A stretch of DNA of 64,000 nucleotides, taken from assembly GCA_038373865.1 (NCBI GenBank), contig JAXGGA010001610.1:1-64000 (forward strand), read 5' to 3'. The position numbers were made by a program, and so were the translations under genes. This DNA is from Uloborus plumipes (lineage: Eukaryota; Arthropoda; Arachnida; Araneae; Uloboridae). Positions 1 through 13,018 of this stretch are shown in pieces. Positions within the stretch are counted from its first letter, which is position 1, and each line of letters starts with the position of its first letter. The notes under the pieces were generated by a model. It saw only the letters and a list, made by a program, of their open reading frames with translations, was not told where the DNA came from and made no database searches.

Positions 1-1347
1 GTTTCGCTTTACATTTTGTTGAAATTCAAATTTTGTTACATCCCATAAGATTAATGAAACGGAAACGGCCTACTCCACTGGATCATGCAAGGCCGAGTAC
101 TGTTTATCAATAGCCGACTGCTGAAGCCATATACTAGAAATCAAAAATGTCTCGATTTTTTTGCATAAAATTGTTGTTATTTTTTAAAAAATTAGTGACC
201 TAATTGAAGTACAATTAGTAAAGAATGGAATTCAGATTTGAAATGTTTTTGTTGTTGTACTAATTGTTGAAATATTCATACTTGTACGAAAGTCCACAAT
301 CAAGCTCTTAAATGGTCAATTACTGGTGCTTTTATCCTATAATTTTATCATTTAAATCGAACTTATGTAATTTGTACTGTTCTCTGCAGGTGAATATTTT
401 TCTCTTACAATATTTGGACGATGTTGTTTTCAACTTCATCTAGATCAACATGTCCAGAAACAGAATTTGTCTACCAATGGATATTCAATAAGATATTGAA
501 GGTAAATAAGGTTTTCTGCTTACAAAACTTCACAAACAATAGCTTTTATAAACCTTCTCAATGTACTTGAACGGTATCCAACAGCTAATACACCTCTTGG
601 GAGGAAATATAGCAGTTAATAAGATTTTAAAATTGTTTGTGTGCAAAGAATTTGTTTCAAATTGTACGAACTTTTGTTGTGTGTTATACTTATCATTACT
701 TTTTCAGTTAATTTTCAATACCAATTATAAATATTTATTTGTTTACTTCGTTCATTTTTTGAAAAAGTCTATATGTTCTAATCTCATCTTCTGCACAGTC
801 CCCTAATATTTTGAACTCTAATATCTCCTTGAGTTTTGGTCGAAAATGTTTCAATTTTTGTTTTGGTTTAATTTTCAATTTAAATTGTTTAGCTTAATGC
901 AATGTAGAGGGCTAGGAGATCAGATAAATAGTTTAGATTTCGTGTTTTGCTTTTTTTTCAGTTTCAAACTTTCAATGTCTTAAATATGCCTCTCATTTTA
1001 AACATTTTTGCAGTTCAAAATATGTATCTATTACTAATGGTTGGGAAAATAGAGGTCTTCTAGGTTAAACGACGACACGCTGTATTCGGTTATTATTATG
1101 AATGGTATGAGATGTTATTGACGAGATGATTTGATTTTTTTGTTCGTAAAATATTCTATTTCCTGAAATATTAGTGCGTACCTATTAATTAAATGTTTTT
1201 TTTTTCCTCTCCTAATGCGAGATAGAATCTCTGATTCTGATATGATCCCAAATATATGACAGGAAGCCTGATTTTAATGGATGGTATCTGAAATTAAATT
1301 GCTCTTCAACCACGAACTATAACTACTTGTACTGACCGTTGTTGAAA
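1..1347. other. intergenic, no gene seen
   Basis: This is AT-rich sequence with short chance open frames only. I see no splice-flanked coding block, protein motif or terminal inverted repeat. Confidence 0.5.
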
Positions 1348-1559
1348 CACTCGAACCTCGTTAATTCGAACACACATAAAACGAATCATTGCTAAGACGA
1401 ACTACATTTGCAATCCCCGTCCTATTGGATTCACGCATTATTACGCTATTATTTACGCTATTTATTTAGTCAGTTAGTTAGTTTTTTATATAAGACGAGC
1501 TACGGCTAAGATGAATTATTCAAAAGGTCCTTTTGAGTTTTTGAATTAAGGTTCGACTG
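1348..1559. mobile_element. short pogo/Tigger-like MITE (candidate)
   Basis: The left end reads CACTCGAACCTCGTTAATTC. The right end, read on the other strand, is CAGTCGAACCTTAATTC. This gives an imperfect terminal inverted repeat around a roughly 210 bp non-coding body. The CAGTCGAACCT-type end resembles pogo/Tigger miniature elements. The flanking TA duplication is not clean, so superfamily and exact ends are uncertain. Confidence 0.4.
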
Positions 1560-4500
1560 CATATCATGCGTGAATTTTCTTTATTAAAGAAAATTAACAG
1601 CAGAACTTCACTAAAAGTGCAAAACATTGGTATTCGAATCTCAAATTTATTTCAATTTTTTTTTTTTTTTTTTTTTGTCGTGCTGAAAGTACTAAAGTTT
1701 AAGAATATTCAAGCTCACTGGTACCTAAAAGTTTTTTTTTTTCCCTTGAAATGAAAAAAATTATAGTCATTTTCCGATTTAGTACCATAAAGTACATTCA
1801 TTTCTACTACAAGCTGGGAAAAAAATGTTTTGACGTCATATGCCATAACTTTTGGAACTGAATCTTTAAGTTCTAAAGATTAGGAATTAGTGAGTCAGAA
1901 AAAGATATAATCTCTTAATTTAAAACTCATAAAAATGCAGAGTAGATATTTTTGAACGAGAAATACTTGATGGGAGAAGATAGTAACTATTATTTGCTTT
2001 ATTATTATGTTCTACTTTAATGAATGGGTGCAAATAAAACGAAAGAAAGAATCCAAATAAAAAGTAAAATTATTTGAAAATAATGTGTAAAGGCAAGAAA
2101 ATAATCATAAGGTATAGCAACATAATAGTGTGGTTTGTTTCTTGAATGGTAAAAGGGATAGTTGACCCCGTTGAAATTAATCTAACCAGTTTCCCGGTTT
2201 CAAATGTATGTATTTTCGCAAAATGAATTTGTTACTCAAGTCAAGATATCTCATCTCCCAGCTCAGTGAAAAAAATTAGACTAGTATTTAACAAAAAAAA
2301 AAGAACATTAATATCTGCTTCTTTATTTATTTATCATTTCTTCTGCTTAGTTGAAATGCAGGGTGCTTTGAATCCTAAAAATATTTTGAACGAGTGCTTG
2401 AACACTTCAGCATTCCTGCAGTCCGCACCCCAGACTCCCTCTGAATGATTGGAATTATAAGGTTTTACTACGGGGGACCACGAAAGTGTTGGAGTTGGGG
2501 ACTCCCTTCCCCCATTATCGCCGTTTGGTCCTGCCAACATCAACTCGGCAGTAAACGGTAGTTTATTCCTCTTCACAGTTGTAATACAAGTGCAATGACT
2601 TCATTTTCTTACCTTTTTTTGAGCACAATTAAGAGCTTATTTTACATTAGGAACTTCAGCATTACTTAGCACGAAAAATTGTCAATTAGAATAAACTCAA
2701 AAAACCTTAAAAAATAGAATATGTGACGCATAATCTCTAAAAATACAAGGTATAATTTGGAAACAGCAAATAAAATTTAACTTAGCAGTAAAGAGAACAA
2801 TTTCAAACTAACTAAAAGTCCCCCTGAAGTTATTTTTTACAATAAGGATAGTATTTTTAAGTGAGAAACAGTCCTCAAAAATCATATCATAATAAGGATA
2901 CAGTCCCTAATTATCTCTCATAGTTTGATGTGATAACAGTTCAAAAATAGCATCATACTCCTTCCGACTCCCATTAGAGTAAGGACAGCACTCCCGAAAT
3001 ATAGCCAGAAGAATTCCGCCAACACTCCTTTCTGTCCCCAACGAAATAAGGACACAATCAGAGCCTGATTACTGCAGAGGCACACGGGGCACAGGCCCCT
3101 ACTCTTGGATTTCAATGGGGCCCAAAATCCCGTTACTTCATCCAACGCCTCCTAAATACTAAATGCCTACTGTGTATTTTACTAAAATGCCATAAATAAT
3201 TTTCTATTAATACTAAAAGCCTATTGTGTGTGTCGACATATATTTTTCTCTTAAAAATTTGATAGCATTATTTTTTTTTATTTTTAAGTTCGATCTGTGC
3301 ATAAAACTTTTATTTTATTCTGGTATTGTAAGAATTTTTTTTACTCGTGACACGTAACTGATATGAGAGAGGGGGGAGAGGCTGAAATAGAAATGTGCCC
3401 CATGCCCAATGTCAGAATAATCGGGTTATGTACACAATAGTCTCTGAACTTAACCCCAAGAATAAGAACAACTGGAACTGCCAAACTAATTTCGAAGGCG
3501 ACAGTTTTCAATTCATATAAGCATTTGTTGGAATAATAGGCTGGGATTTATACTACAAACTTTTCCGGCGTAGTCCACATTGAAAGTAAAAAATCCGTTT
3601 TATCTAAATAATTTTTTTAGCGTATTCATTCTAATCATAATGATTAACTAAAAACAAAACATAAGTACGAAAATCATCATAACATTATTTTCACCTCTCA
3701 CGAAAACCAGCAACTACCACTACATAGTTCGATTGGTTAGAGTTTAAATACCATTCTTGGCTAAATAAATTTCACAACCGAAATAAATTAAAATTTCAAC
3801 AACATTCACTTCAAACATTTCCATCAGAAAAAAAAGCAATACTTCTAAAATAAACACGATATTTTAATTTAATGTGATCAAGCTGTAAAACTTAGTAGTA
3901 TTAATAATAAATAAACCCTTAGTAATAAATAATCTTCGTGCTATGAAAAAAGAAGTATTACAAAGGGGGGAAAAAAGCACAATATTAGCTAAAACTTCTG
4001 TTCGTCATAGTGCTTAACACTTTTGAGTCCTGTTTCGCAAAGCAAAAAGCTTGTGCATGTCTCTCATTTCACATGCATAAAATTTTGTTCCATATATAAT
4101 TCTAGATATACCCAACATTTTTTTTTGCATACCTATGGGGAGGGATGATTTAAATTTCGGTAAAAAAGCTATTAACTGAAAACAAGATGTAACTCTTATT
4201 TGTGTGTTATATACTTCTCTCCCCACTTTTCCAATTCATGCTGCATACTAAAAGAAATTTGCCGAGTTTTGTGAAACGTAAGAGAGAGAGAGAGAGAGAA
4301 AGGACGAAAAACTTCTAGTGCTGCCATCTATTATTGAACGCAAAATATATTTAATCAAATTTCTTCGCAACACTTTCGCTTTGTTTAAATTTTATTATTA
4401 TTATTTTAATATGATGTTCCTTTAATTGTTCTAGTTCTCATTTTCATTACTTATGTTTTTGGTATACTACTTGCTCTTATGTGATACACGAGCTATATTA

Positions 4501-6807
4501 AATGTATGGGTTGATTTTTCCAATAAAGCCATAATGCAACAACACTTTCGCTTTTTTTTTCTTTCAAAGAAAAATTCAGAGTTGTTTTAATTACTAAGAA
4601 ATATTAAGGTCACTTTTGTTCCGATTTTACATGTACAAAAAATATTTGTCAAGCTTGAAAAAGAAATAATTTCTTGCTCAATTTTTAACCGACAAACTAT
4701 TCTCGAAAAAAAAAGCACTTGCGTGAAGGGACAAACATTTTCCGATTCGTTTTGCTTGAATGTTTGAAGATAATCCTGGGGTTTTACCAACATTCCAATT
4801 ATTTTAAAATGATTGCGTTAATGAATATAACCAGGACCCGATCCCGGCACATCATTGCGGGGGTGAGCGTAATTGCCATCCCCACTGTTTGTGGGAAATA
4901 TAAATAAATGTATTTAAATGTAATTGACGTGGGTTTTGCTGTTTTTTGCGTATGGTGTTTCATGGCGCAGATTGAGCCATTAAAGTTTTTAGGTGGGGTT
5001 TGGAGTCATGTTGTGGGGGGGGGGGGGCGAGATTCCGTTTCAGGGGGAGGCTCCAAATATTTGAGGAGGTGGGTGTGCCATCGCCAGTGGGGGATGTGCA
5101 GGGGCACCCTTGGAATTGATGTTAGCCATAGCAGCACATTCCTGAGTCGAAACTTGAAATTTTGTTAGTTTTTGATCATGCCCATCATTTAGTACATTAG
5201 AGTAGACGCCAAGTGCTCTCCCTAAATTTTTGACAAAAAATAAATAGACATTTATGTATGTATTTTGTTGTGTTTACCTACAATATGTATTAAGTCTCCA
5301 TGGTATAGGTCTTTAAATTATTCAAAATTATATTATTGTCCTTTTAGCATGATAATTGATACAAATAAAAAACCTTAAATGATGGACTGAAATACATGTA
5401 AAACAATAAATTGCTTAAAGTATTGAGTGCGTAACAAACAGCAAAGCACGGAAATTCAAAGAGATTAGAAAAACGTCTAAAAAAGAGTAAACAACTGTTA
5501 CGAAACTTGGCTGTAATCAGGGATGAACAAAACTTAAATTTTTGGGAGGGGAGAAATTCTCTTTTTGCCAAATCTAACTTCAAGTTTTTCTGAATGATAA
5601 AATAAGTGAATACACATACATACGTAAAACTAATGTGAAGGGACTTTCGGGCATTTAAAAACTGCAACACTACAATTAGGTCTCCGAATTCGCCGAACTG
5701 TTAGAAAAAAGTTGAAAATAAGGACATTTTTGGGGTGTCGAAAGTGATGTCCCTTGACCTCCCATTGGGCTCCCCTGGTTGCTATCCTGGATTGTGAACA
5801 CTTATTATATTTCTAATCTATTTTATTTATTTTTCCGGAAAAATTTTTTTGTGGATATCTGTTGGTAGAGGGCAGCACCACACTATTCATCTCTCAGCAA
5901 ATCATTTATTTTTTAACTTCTTAGAAAGAATGATTAAGTCACTTTTTTAATCGCGTCAAAGCATACTGAATGTACCAGAGAGACTTTGGAAAAAAAGTTG
6001 TCTCCTGTTTTTTTTTTTTTTTTTTTTTGAGTAGCTCTACAGTACGGGATGTAATAAATAAACCGCTGAAAAAAAGAAGGAAAGAAGAAGAAAATAAAAA
6101 GGCTTGGGGTATGCAAATAAATGCTGTCACACCTTTTCCCAAAAATGTTTACCTTTCTTCCCCTTCTGTCACAAAGTGTTACACTTCACTTTTCCCTTTT
6201 CACATATCACGCTATTTTTCATAAGCATATTGTTGTTAAAAAAATGTGTGGTGTCACTTCTTCCTTCTCCATCCACCTTGTTGCCACAAACTATTAAATT
6301 CATTAACACTTTCAGGTCTGAGCCTTTTCGACAGCGCATCTCCCTCCAGACTGGGGAATTTTGTCGCTTTTCGTGATTTTTTAAAAAATACTTGGAAAAA
6401 GTTAATGTTGGTAATTTTGATTTTAATAAATACTTCAAAATGTTTTCTTTCATGATAAAAGACTTATTTAAGTGAAACAACAATTAATATTTAGTAAGAA
6501 ATTGCCGAAAATAGCATGTTTGGAACTTGAAAAAAAAGTTCCGCATAGGAAAACATCATTTTTGACCATGAAAATATGCACAAATTTAATCAAAATCTTA
6601 CCCAAATCTTGAACAAATATTTAAAAAAAAGATTTAATTTTCAAATACACATTATTTTGCAAAATTTGCTTTGGTGTTGTACATTTCAAAACACGGATTT
6701 GCACTGTCGCAAGCTTGCACTAACTCGTATAAGCCTCGATTCTATAGCGTCTCGTGCAGTTAATTCTGATTGGTGGTGCCATCTATATTTTTTAAAGAAA
6801 GTAAAAG
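1560..6807. other. intergenic, low-complexity tracts only
   Basis: No coding gene is supported here. The stretch contains poly-T tracts near 1650-1675 and 6010-6028, a GA-dinucleotide run near 4280-4299, and a G-run near 5017-5028. Open frames such as those at 5344-5670 and 6169-6483 have no recognisable domain and their composition matches the surroundings. Confidence 0.5.
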
Positions 6808-6829
6808 CCCTAATAGCACAGTCACATGT

Positions 6830-7215
6830 CGGCGACGTAAAAAATACGTCGCACTGCGACGTGCGCTACATCTCGCAGACGTCGCGGCACATCTGTATAA
6901 CATCTCAGAGATGTTCTGCGCATGTGGAAATGTCCGTCGCATGTAACATCGCATTGTAACATATCTGGGCTGTCGCATTGCGACATTGTCGTCGCACTGC
7001 GACAGCTCAGAGATGTTCTAGTCATGTGGAAAAATCCAACTTCAGTTACGTCGCATAGTAACATCTATGGGTTGTCGCATTGCGGCCTTGTCATCTCAAT
7101 GCGACAGCTCAGAGATGTTCTGCGCATGTGGAAATGTCCAACTTCAGTTACGTCGCATAGTGACATGCATGGGCATGTGGAAAATAAAAGCATAGTGACA
7201 CATGCGAGTTGTCGC
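6830..7215. repeat. subterminal tandem repeat, about 115 bp unit
   Basis: Two to three diverged copies carry the ordered motifs CTCAGAGATGTTCT, CATGTGGAAA, CAACTTCAGTTACGTCGCAT and GTCGCATTGCG. The short palindrome GTCGCATTGCGAC and variants recur. Long open frames on both strands here are by-products of the repeat and its CG-rich composition. Confidence 0.75.
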
Positions 7216-7439
7216 AGTTAGCATAATATGATGTGTGGGGGGTTTTGCAGTGTGAAAACTTAGGCATGTTTCAATTCAACGTAGCTGAAGTTTGACATTT
7301 CCATGCACGCTAAACATGCCACTACTTCGATTTCCTTTGGGTATAGGGAAAATGTAACAATGATTTATTGCAACACATCCCCAACCAATAAGTTGGACAA
7401 CAATCAGATAAACTCTAAAATATATGAAGCATGTTTTGT

Positions 7440-8765
7440 GGAATGGTGCTGGAAAATTTATAGATTAAGCCCCAAGCAAGAACAGTCTAGAATGAAAATA
7501 AACATTTAAAATAAGAAAATTATACAATTTAATATTATACCTGAGTAGGAAATCCGGCATATTCATTGGCGACTAACAGGATCAAGACGATTGCTGAGAG
7601 TAACAGAAAAAGATACAGCGTCAGAGAGAGTATATAAATATTACTACTACCCTCTTTCGCCATCCATTTCTGAATAAACTGTAGTAAGAAAAGCTGATAT
7701 TTTATAATTAAATAGTGAAAACTGAACAGATACAAATTCGAGTGCAATTAACTCTTTACATCATACACTGAGCAGGAAATTCATGAAATTAATAAAATTC
7801 AATATATAACTTATAAAGTCCAAAGCAAGAACAGTTTAAGAAGAAAATAAACATTTAAACGAAGAAAATTATACGATTGTAAGAACAATGATTCAATTGA
7901 ATACTATATTCCCAAGTAAGAACAGTTAGAATGAAAATAAACATTTAAAATAAGAAAATTATGCAATTCAATATTATACCTGAGTAGAGGAAATCCAGCA
8001 TGACGAACAGGATCAAGACGATTGCTGAGAGTAACAGAAAAAGATACAGCGTCAGAGAGAGTATATAAATATTACTACTACCCTCTTTCGCCATCCATTT
8101 CTGAATAAACTGTAGTAAGAAAAGCTGATATTTTATAATTAAATAGTGAGAACTGAACAAATACAAATTCGAGTTGTTTACATCATACACTGAGCAGGAA
8201 ATTCATGAAATTAATAAAATTCAATATATAACTTACAAAGTCCCAAGCAAGAACAGTTTAAGAAGAAAATAAACATTTAAAAGAAGAAAATTATACGATT
8301 GTAAGAACAATGATTCAATTGAATACTATATTAACAAGCAAGAACAGTTAGAATGAAAATAAACATTTAAAATAAGAAAATTATGCAATTTAATATTATA
8401 CCTGAGTAGAGAAAATCCAGCATGACGAACAGGATCAAGACGATTGCTGAGAGTAACAGAAAAAGATACAGCGTCAGAGAGAGTATATAAATATTACTAC
8501 TACCCTCTTTCGCCATCCATTGCTGAATAAACTGTAGTAAGAAAAGCTGATATTTTATAATTAAATAGTGAAAACTGAACAAATACAAATTCGAGTGCAA
8601 TTAACTCTTTACATCATACACTGAGCAGGAAATTCATGAAATTAATAAAATTCAATATACAACTTATAGATTAAGTCCCAAGCAAGAAGTCTAGAATGAA
8701 AATAAACATTTAAAACAAGAAAATTATACAATTTAATATTATACTAGAGTAGAGAAAATCCAGCA
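7440..8765. repeat. tandem array, about 425 bp unit, three-plus copies
   Basis: The landmark CGCCATCCATT recurs at about 7659, 8090 and 8512, giving periods of about 431 and 422 bp. A partial fourth unit ends near 8765. Copies are nearly identical. On the minus strand each unit holds the same short open frame (7535-7747, 7945-8190, 8367-8600). From an internal ATG (about 7663, 8094, 8516) it begins MAKEGSSNIYILSLTLYLFL, a strongly hydrophobic signal-anchor-like segment. In copies 2 and 3 it reaches a CTCAG/GTATAA boundary that looks like a splice donor. Either the frame is incidental or the array is a duplicated small exon. I do not recognise the peptide. Confidence 0.8.
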
Positions 8766-9410
8766 ATTTAAATTGGAATGAATTTTAATTGCAAGATTTT
8801 TGAAGCAAAATGAAAACGTCTTTGAAAACTAACGGCCTCCCCAGAATTACGAGTTATGAAAATTAAATTCATGTATATTCCTAAAAGTTCATATGACTTT
8901 TATAACAAAAAAAAAACCTTCTATTTACTAACCAAATGATTTTTGATAACAGCAGCAGCAATTCTATTAACTTAAAATCCATTCAAATTTAACTGAACAA
9001 CTTTTGTATAAGATCGAAGCCAATCCACATGAATTCATTTTTTTACAGACATACAAAACAACACAGCTTAAAATAATAAATTGTTTGAGATCGAAATAAA
9101 TGGTTTAAGTTTGCGGTGGTGAACGGTCAAGCATGACATGGAAAAAAATTCATTTCCTTTCCCAAAAAACAATTAATAAGAAATTTTAAGGCACTTCTAA
9201 AAAATTTTGCAGTAAATAAAAGAATATAACACAAACAATACAAACTTACTAATAAGTTGACTTTTCAAATCGTAGCGTATAACAAGAGAACAACACACTT
9301 TCATAAATTTGTACGTTGCAGTTAATCAGCTTTCGCTGGAAGTTTAAAAAAAAAAAAAACTTCAGTCTGCGCATGCGTGATCCGTTTCAATAGAAGAAGG
9401 GACTGTTTCA
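8766..9410. other. unique part of the satellite-bearing element
   Basis: AT-rich filler between the tandem array and the CG-rich right subterminal part. No coding signal seen. Confidence 0.4.
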
Positions 9411-9551
9411 GAGAACGTAACACTGATACATCGTAACGACGTTTGAGTGTTACATCGTGGAGACGTACTTTTTAAAGCGCAATGTGATGTGACGAGAATG
9501 AGACATTGCGACGTCGTCAGAACATTGCCGAGACTAAGTGTGCTATTAGGG

Positions 9552-10179
9552 AGGTTCATAGATAATATTTAAAAAGGATTGAAAGGAAACGAAAAAAAAC
9601 CGTATTTTCATAGCTACAGTAGTTCAAACTTGACCCCGAGCTGAGCACGGGCTTAGTCATCTTCAACAAAAACAGCACCCCGAGCTGAGCTCGGGTTTAT
9701 ACCGGAAAGTATTAAACAAATCCTAATGATCGATCGAGCCACACGAGCCAGAAAATCCGAGAAAATGGTGAACCTTACCATTTCTTTCTGCTGTTTGAAA
9801 AAACTTTGGTTCGATGTTTCTTCTGTAAGGCATAAATTTTGCCTATTGGTGAACTTGACGAAAAAAAAGAAAAAAAACGAAGGAGAAAATGAAACTGCCA
9901 AAAATACCCTTCCGTATATTTATGAAGAATTTCTTGGTATGGTCAAGGTGTTTTGTTCCGAATCACTTCATTTTACGGTACTTGTAGTAGTAAGCAATTA
10001 TCAGGCGATAGTACTGCAGATTTCATTCAAATTGATACAAAATAAGTAAAAATTGCTGATAACACATTTCTTTTACCCATAGGCGCCGTTTTTCAATCCC
10101 GATACCTTTCGCTTTCGATGTGAGCTACGCTCCCCTCCATCCTTGTCGTCAGAAACTCTTCTTTCTTCTGTATTTAAAA
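9552..10179. other. intergenic, no gene seen
   Basis: The phrase CCCCGAGCTGAGC occurs twice (about 9633 and 9679), a short local duplication. Open frames across 9653-10049 lack any recognisable motif. Confidence 0.4.
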
Positions 10180-11775
10180 CTAGCTGTACCCGCCCGGCGT
10201 TGCCCGTGCATTTAGAAAATGCAGATAAGTGAATAGCGCAGGAATAGTAGTGTGTAGGACATGTAGATTGTTTCTCTCTCTTCCCCCCCCCCCCCACACA
10301 CACACACAACATTCCCCGTCGATAAAAAGAAACAATATATCCTAACCATGAGCCATCTGTTAAAAAATTAGTTTAAATGAGAACAGACCTCATATTAGCA
10401 CATGCTAGGAAACCGTAGTCATGTGGTTATAATCATTGGTCTGAAGTTTAAAGAATATAAAAAATGCGATATAAAAATGCAATTCTGAAAAAAAAATTAA
10501 TGTGTCATCAAAACAGCAAACTATAGCTACAAAAAAGAGATGAATTGTTATAAATCGATTTAATGAGTTGAAAATAAATGATACCAACAAATCACAATAG
10601 TAGCAACGCAATCATGAAGCAAACGCCGTATACTTGCACGACTGTTGCCAATTTGCTACAGTAAAAACCATTCCCGAAAATGAAAAACGAATTTATGACG
10701 TCAAACAGCGGATTCTGTCCGTAGAGAAACTATGACGTCACGTGAAATAATCCTAAAAACAATAGATTTTTTTTTTTTTAATATTTCTAATTCAAAAATC
10801 GAAAATCGGGGCGCACGAATAGTAGCGTACGACATGTAGACTGGTTCCCCCCCCCCCCCCACTACATTCCCCGTAGATAGAAAATACAAAAAAAAATTAA
10901 GTACCTACATTAATCATTCATTATTGTTTCTGTATTTTAGTACATAGGTTGCTCTTCACTAAAGTACCTTGTGATGCACAACATTTTTTGTTTTATTATC
11001 AGGCGCAAAAAGAAACAACACAGATGGTCTTCCGACCCGTAAACATGCCACATATAATTGACCATGGGAGAAACGGTGATATTCTAGATTCAAAACCACA
11101 AACTTTTAAGGATTGGCCTTGTGATTTGTTAAAGGTCATGACAAATGCAAGACGGATAGGAAATTGAAGTCTTTTAAATTCAAACGGCATATCGGTTGGG
11201 ATTATCGGGATCCTAGGAATGAGCAATCGTTTCTGACAACTTATCACATATAAATTTCAAGGAAAGTAACGCATTTGTTTGTAATTTACTTCACAAAAAA
11301 GTCAAATAACACTCAACGCACCGCTAGCTTACAACCTGTTTACTGCGCACCGGTAGCTGCCAGAACGTGTAGCTGTCGCTCAGCCATGGAGGTGTCAAAA
11401 AAGGCTTAGTCAATAAGACAGTTTTTCTATTTATGTAACTGACACACATAAATGACACACATAAATTATAGCCTATGTCCGTCTCCTGGCTCTAAGCTAC
11501 CTACCCACCAATTTTTAGCCATATCGGTACAGCCGTTCTTGAGTTATAAGTAGTGTAACTAACAAGACTTTCTTTTATATATATAGATTTTTTAAAATTT
11601 TTCTAATTCAAAAATCGAAAATCGGGCTTCGAGGTCTGGTGGCCAGCCCCTTTGTGCTTACGTGTAAAAAATTCCAGGTCCCTGCGTGCGATAGATTTGG
11701 CTGGAGAGCTCGGTCAAATGGACAGACAGGCAGACAGACAAACAGACACATTACACTTGCTTTTATTATTATAGA
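10180..11775 (-). mobile_element. Helitron rolling-circle transposon, degenerate
   Basis: On the minus strand the element starts TCTATAATAATAAAAGC at 11775 and continues into a GTCTGTTTGTCTGTCTGCC tract typical of arthropod Helitron 5' ends. It finishes with a GC-rich hairpin (GCACGGGCAACGCCGGGCG) and the terminal CTAG at 10180. The preceding base is A and the following base is T, matching Helitron insertion between A and T without target duplication. At 1.6 kb it is far shorter than an autonomous copy and keeps only a helicase tail. It also contains internal duplications: a C-tract followed by ATTCCCCGT near 10276-10320 and 10849-10875, and AATTCAAAAATCGAAAATCG near 10790 and 11605. Confidence 0.85.
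10951..11247 (-). pseudogene. Helitron helicase, C-terminal fragment
   Basis: The minus-strand frame from 11247 contains LLIPRIPIIPTDMPFEFKRL followed by QFPIRLAFVMTFNKSQGQSL and KVCGFE. This is the conserved C-terminal block of the PIF1-type SF1 helicase domain of RepHel proteins, including the motif V/VI region with NKSQGQ. The frame then shifts away from the expected continuation. A short VVHHKVL match near 10951-10983 is the likely displaced C-terminus. The HUH Rep nuclease domain and most of the helicase are missing, so it cannot be functional. In intact elements the protein unwinds DNA during rolling-circle transposition. This remnant explains the Helitron ends on either side. Confidence 0.85.
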
Positions 11776-11939
11776 TGTAACTGACTACAGTAAAAAAACT
11801 CTGACGATTCGATTCGTTGTATAGCTTTTTTCAAACGAAAAATGTAAACATTGCTTAATTTACAGTTAGGGCAAATTCGTCTTCATTTTCAAAATTGTGT
11901 TTTGTAGTGTAAATTTTCGATAACACAAAAAAGCATTTA

Positions 11940-12125
11940 AGTTAGTTGCGACGAATGTATTTTTACTCATTTATATCAAAACACTCGAAGAAGTTGGCAC
12001 TTAAAAAAGGATGTCTGTTGCTGTTTTAAACGAGTATTCTGCCAGTTATTATTTGGAATCGCCAGATATCGATCCTGGTTCCTCTTGCGTACTAAACGAG
12101 TGCTCTACGATCAGAGCTACGCATA
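11940..12125 (-). repeat. tRNA-like repeat unit, degenerate
   Basis: The minus strand of about 12056-12122 has a degenerate tRNA shape: box A-like TAGCTCTGATCGTAGAGC and box B-like CAGGATCGAT. The flank (TATTTTTACTCATTTATATCAAA) resembles the flank of the tRNA-Ala-like unit near 17310, so both belong to one family. The anticodon position reads AGT rather than AGC, and the stems are broken. Confidence 0.55.
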
Positions 12126-13018
12126 GACATGCAAAAAACACACGATTTTTGAAATCCGGGGGAAAAACGGGAAATTTGGGAAATGACCTCGGAATTTTGG
12201 TTAACATTGGGAATTTCGAATTGAAACAAACACAGTAATTTTTGCATCAATGTTATACCTAACGATGAATTTAAAAAAAAAATATTCGTCATTATTTGAG
12301 CTGAAAATACAGCTTTCAATGCACTACAGTTATAAAGGGTCACTATCTTTGGAGTTCTTAGAAAAGAAAGAGAAAACATGATGCCTAGTGAACATTTTTA
12401 AGCTGATTTTAAAAACCACTCGGACAACACAGTCTATTGGAACAAAGTGTATGATATGATGTTTTAAAAGAGGTTGTATACGTGGCCTTCATTAAACATT
12501 AGAAAAACTTTGTTACATAAAAAAAATAGTATTATTTGTTTGTTTTTTTAAATACAGAAGCCATGAGCTTCGACATACAGGAGGACTGCGTACTATGCGC
12601 CTTGCCTTCTGTTAAATTTAGCAAATTCTAAATCCAAATCAAAAATATTCATTTATTCATCAATCATGTCAGAATCTAAATCTAACTACCGTGGATGCAG
12701 GACTTCTTTTATATTTAACTCGGGGGGTTACCAGAATGCTTGGCGATAAGTTTCATCGCCAAGCTGGCCAAAAAAAAGCAAGATTTAACACGCTCCCCCG
12801 GGATGAACAATTCAAAATGTTCATAAAAAATTAAATTTTAAACATATTATAATCATACTTACACACTTGGTAATCATAAAATAATCACTGGGAACTAAAA
12901 ATTATACAATAATCTAAATTAAACATTGCATAACAGAAAAAGCAACTTTAAATCAAATAAAAATCAAATTTTATACGAGGATCTCTCCTCCCCCCCCCCC
13001 TTTTTTTAACTAAGTCAT
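12126..13018. other. intergenic, no gene seen
   Basis: No coding block. A small perfect hairpin, CTTGGCGAT and ATCGCCAAG around 12742-12764, lies just outside the BEL/Pao remnant. A C-run followed by a T-run occurs near 12991-13007. A long terminal repeat for the neighbouring retrotransposon could not be identified. Confidence 0.4.

Larger units (their letters stand above)
6808..9551. mobile_element. TIR element carrying internal satellites
   Basis: The 13 bp CCCTAATAGCACA at 6808-6820 is repeated exactly in inverted orientation at 9539-9551, bounding 2.74 kb. The left subterminal part is a tandem repeat rich in GTCGCATTGCGAC-like palindromes. The right subterminal part (9410-9530) is rich in related ACGTCG and ATTGCGACGTCG motifs. 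The centre is a roughly 425 bp tandem array. No transposase is visible, so it would be non-autonomous. Flanking duplication is at most 2 bp (AG) and unconvincing, so I assign no superfamily. Its terminus resembles the ends of the element at 28877-32279. Confidence 0.6.

Noticed and set aside
3071..3410. Possible hAT element with GCACACGGGGCACAGGCCCC and a similar inverted end near 3400
   Set aside because: Only about 11 of 14 bases agree and no 8 bp duplication is present, so the ends cannot be supported.
4830..4880. tRNA-like GATCCCGGCACATCATTGCG stretch
   Set aside because: It has a box B-like GATCCCGG but no box A at tRNA spacing and no foldable stems.
10073..10312. Minus-strand frame of 79 codons over the C-tract at the Helitron end
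   Set aside because: It spans a transposon boundary and a homopolymer, so it is not a credible gene.
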